DNA from: Limnomonas spitsbergensis
Lineage: Eukaryota > Chlorophyta > Chlorophyceae > Chlamydomonadales
DNA: 64,000 nt
Direction of reading: 5' to 3'
NCBI GenBank assembly: GCA_037349105.1
Contig: JAYJMM010000104.1
Location: forward strand, 3,506,001 to 3,570,000
Shown: positions 61,456-64,000 of the stretch, in pieces
Numbering within the stretch: the first letter of the stretch is position 1
Layout: each line of letters opens with the position of its first letter
Notes under the pieces: model-generated
Told to the model about the DNA's origin: nothing
Database searches by the model: none
The model's input: the letters and a program-made list of their open reading frames with translations, nothing else
Position numbers and translations under genes: made by a program

Positions 61456-64000
61456 CTACTCTTCATCCAAGGAATATCTTTCTCCAAAAAGTCTCTCCCT
61501 CCAAGAAGCCTCTCGCGCCTCCTCCTCCTCATCCGCCTCTTCCTCCTCTTCCATCTCATTCTCCTCTTCTGCCTCTTCCATCTCATTCTCCTCTTCTGCC
61601 GCAGGCCTGTGATCTGTGACCAACAGGTCCCCCATTTCCAGGGCGAACTTCTCCCACAGCACCACCTGCTGCGTCAGCACAGTGATCTGCTCCTCATCGG
61701 TCATGCACAAGTACCCTGGCACAGTGATCACGAACTTGCTCAGCTTGACCCTGGTGGCCACTGGCAGCCCCTCATAGAACATGTGCGAGACCGAGTGCCT
61801 TCTGCCAAAGTAGTCCACTGCATCCCTCGAGATCTGCAGCAGCTCTGCTGTGGACAGTACTCTGTGCGCAAACGCCTCCACTGTCTCCTCTGGCTTGACC
61901 TCTGGATCCAAGGTTGTTTTGACTCCCAGCTTGAGGTTGGTGATCGCGGATCTCTCATCCGAGGTCGGCTTCCCCACCTCCTCCTTTACCACCCTGATCC
62001 ACAGGGTAAGCAGGGAAACCGCACAGCACTGCTCCTCTGCTGGAGCGGCCCACTGCCCCCTGATCCTTTCCACCTCCTGGGTGGCCCTGTCCCCTGCATG
62101 GGGCGCTGCCCTGATGGCCACCATCAACGGCCCCACACTGGCAGGCTTGTTGTTCCACAACCTGGCCAGGGATCGCACGAGCATGGCCATGGCCGAGGGT
62201 GACTGGCAGGATCCAACAATTTCCCCTGCCACCACGGCCAGCGCCGGTGGTTCATCCGACAGCGCCAGTCTGTTGTGTGATCCCCAATAGCCACACGCTT
62301 GGCAATATTTCTTGGCTGCAACAGCGCCCGGGTGTGACATATCCAACACCGGCACGTTGCCTTGGATAGCTGGGATTTTGGTATATTTGGCCACCCCTGC
62401 CAGCTGCAGGACCATCTGCTGCAGCAGCTGCATGTTCATCCTTGCCTGCTCCCTATCGAGCCTCTTCATTTCCTGGTCGCTGGACTCCCGCCTGGCCCTT
62501 GGCCCGCGCCTGTCCGCCCCACCTGACCCCGACTCGTCTAAACTGGAGTCTGATCCAGATCCGCTACTGTCGCCCCCTGATGGGCTGCGACTGCGCTGGT
62601 TCTGGCTGTTTCTGCGGCCAGCCCCATCCTGGGCTTGTCCGCCCCCGGACGACTGTCTGCCGGCCCCGCTCGCGGAGCCTCTGCTCCTCTCGGGTGGCGG
62701 CTGATCAGCCTCATCTCTGCTTTTTCTCTCCTCTGGGCCAGACTCCCGAGGCTGTGATCCTCTGCCGGATTCTGCCTGCCCCCTGGGCGGCTTCTGGCTT
62801 GGCTCGCCTGGCTGTGTCCTCCTGCCGTATTCTGCCGGCCCCCTGGGTGGCTCCTGGCTCTGCCAATTTGGCTGTTCCCTGCCGTCTGCCTGCCCCCTGG
62901 GCGGCTCCTGGCTCTGCCAGCTTGGCTGTTTCCCTCCTGTGTAATTCCTGACGTAGGCATCAGATTGCGTTTCCCCTCTGGTTTCCTGCCTTCTTGGTCC
63001 ACTGCTGCGCACACTGCCTGCAGGCTCGTCCTGTTGTGTTCCTCTTGCTGCGCCCTCTTGCCTTTTCCTCAGGAACTCCTCGATGTAATCCACCTGGGTT
63101 TCCTGGCATGTGTTCTCTTTGTCCTCGATTATGCGCAGGAGTGCATAAGACTCTTGCCTGTTTGCTCTGCGCGTTGCTACGCCTTGCTCAGCCATCCTGG
63201 CCAGCGATCGCCTAGTCAACTCCGCCCTTTCGCTGGCGGCTGGGCTACTGGCCCTGGGCTCTTCCCTGCCCCTTGGCCGCCCCCTGAGGCTTGGCTCGCT
63301 GCTGACCTCAAAAACCTCAGATCTGAGTGTTGGGGTTGGCGCGGTTCTTGCTTGCTGCTGCCACCTTTGGACTTCCCTGAGCTCCTCAGGCTGCTGCCCC
63401 GCTGTTTCAAATCCTTCCCATACCTGGTCCTCCTCATCTTCTGGCTCAGATGCAGGTTCCACCTGATGTCCTGTTACCCCGTCGCACCATTCATCTGCGA
63501 AGGCCTTAACAGCAAGGGCTGCTTCGCGTCCTGCCCCTCCCTTGGACATCTGTCCAAGGGCGGCCAACAGCATTGCCCTGTCCTGCCCGGTGTGGGAAAT
63601 ACCCATCATGGCTTTTGTTGCCCATCCTTGCAGATGATGGGCCCTGAACTCCTCGATGGCTGTGACTTGATCCTGGAGCTGCGCGAATGTCCTGGAGCAC
63701 ACTTCCTTCCACAGGTTTGTTGCCCACTGCTAAAGTCCTGCCCAACCGAATGGCTGCATCTGCTTCTCTGGCACCCCTTCGCCGCTCACCACATCCACGG
63801 CCCTGGAGCGCTCTGGCTCTCTAGGTCTGGTATCCTGCGCCTGTGCTGTACCTTGATAAAATCCGCGCAGGATTTCCTTGTGGCTGCCGCCTGCTCGCAT
63901 CTGGCTGCTAGATCCCTCCTTGGGTGTCTGCACAGGTCTGCCCACACTGGGCGTAAACTTGGACAGCGGCGTCCCGTAGACTGTGGATCCCGCCCCTCTT
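61456..64000 (-). mobile_element. Gag-like ORF of a retroelement, interrupted by one in-frame TAG
   Basis: The minus-strand frame is open from the window edge to TAG at 63732-63730, then open again to the stop at 61456 (748 codons from the first listed initiator at 63702). The N-terminal part is helical, then comes a long hydrophilic region rich in Arg/Ser/Glu/Gln/Pro with repeated SQEPPRGQA units, a short CQACGYWGSHN motif that could be half a zinc knuckle, and a capsid-like region (VSHMFYEGLPVATRVKLSKF). It ends in a very acidic tail with repeated EEENEMEE. This order suggests a retrotransposon Gag. No protease, RT or integrase follows. The true start lies beyond 64000. The TAG may be inactivating or read through. 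Confidence 0.6.

Overview
The window reads as nuclear DNA of a eukaryote, most likely a green alga (chlorophyte). Genes are broken by many short spliceosomal introns (mostly GT-AG, with consensus AG|GTGAGT). TTTAGGG-type telomeric motifs occur internally. The proteins include a plant-type ELMO protein, a Wali7-like glutamine-amidotransferase protein and a secreted hydroxyproline-rich-type GH16 enzyme. An IFT20 gene and an EF-hand protein with a GYTGH-like ciliary motif suggest that the lineage builds, or recently built, cilia. The species cannot be named from this sequence. Gene models were spliced by hand from reading-frame phase and splice signals. Those described as phase-consistent have every exon junction in frame.

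Layout. 1-2029: no supported gene. 2030-3283 (+): Wali7/DUF3700-like protein. 3284-7410: repeat-rich, with SINE-like copies and a transposase relic. 7411-8625 (-): EF-hand protein. 9559-14448 (-): 16-exon dynamin/EHD-like GTPase with two membrane segments. 14533-16369 (+): hypothetical ORF, then an ELMO-domain gene. 17887-21709 (-): RuvB-like 2 (reptin), head to head with 21929-22877 (+) IFT20. 22878-26789: decayed repeats, a LINE-like tail and two inverted-repeat hairpins. 26790-29293 (+): SET-domain methyltransferase. 29964-31994 (+): SCAMP. 32267-35774 (+): Rtt106-like histone chaperone. 37024-42182: about 5.2 kb element with about 800-bp terminal inverted repeats, two unknown coding regions and a satellite. 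42464-51358 (+): SEL1L/Hrd3-like ERAD protein, 13 exons with many tandem repeats in its introns. 52391-53074 (-): weak hypothetical ORF. 53883-58552 (+): secreted GH16 glucanase with two duplicated Cys-rich modules. 59154-64000: LTR-like direct repeats and a Gag-like ORF of a retroelement running off the right edge.

The host genes are ordinary eukaryotic housekeeping genes (chromatin, trafficking, ERAD, cilium) and do not form an operon. The unusual content is in the mobile and repetitive DNA: a large TIR element with unfamiliar proteins, a Gag-only retroelement, a SINE-like family, and a recurring pattern in which tandem repeats within introns begin at and copy the splice junctions.
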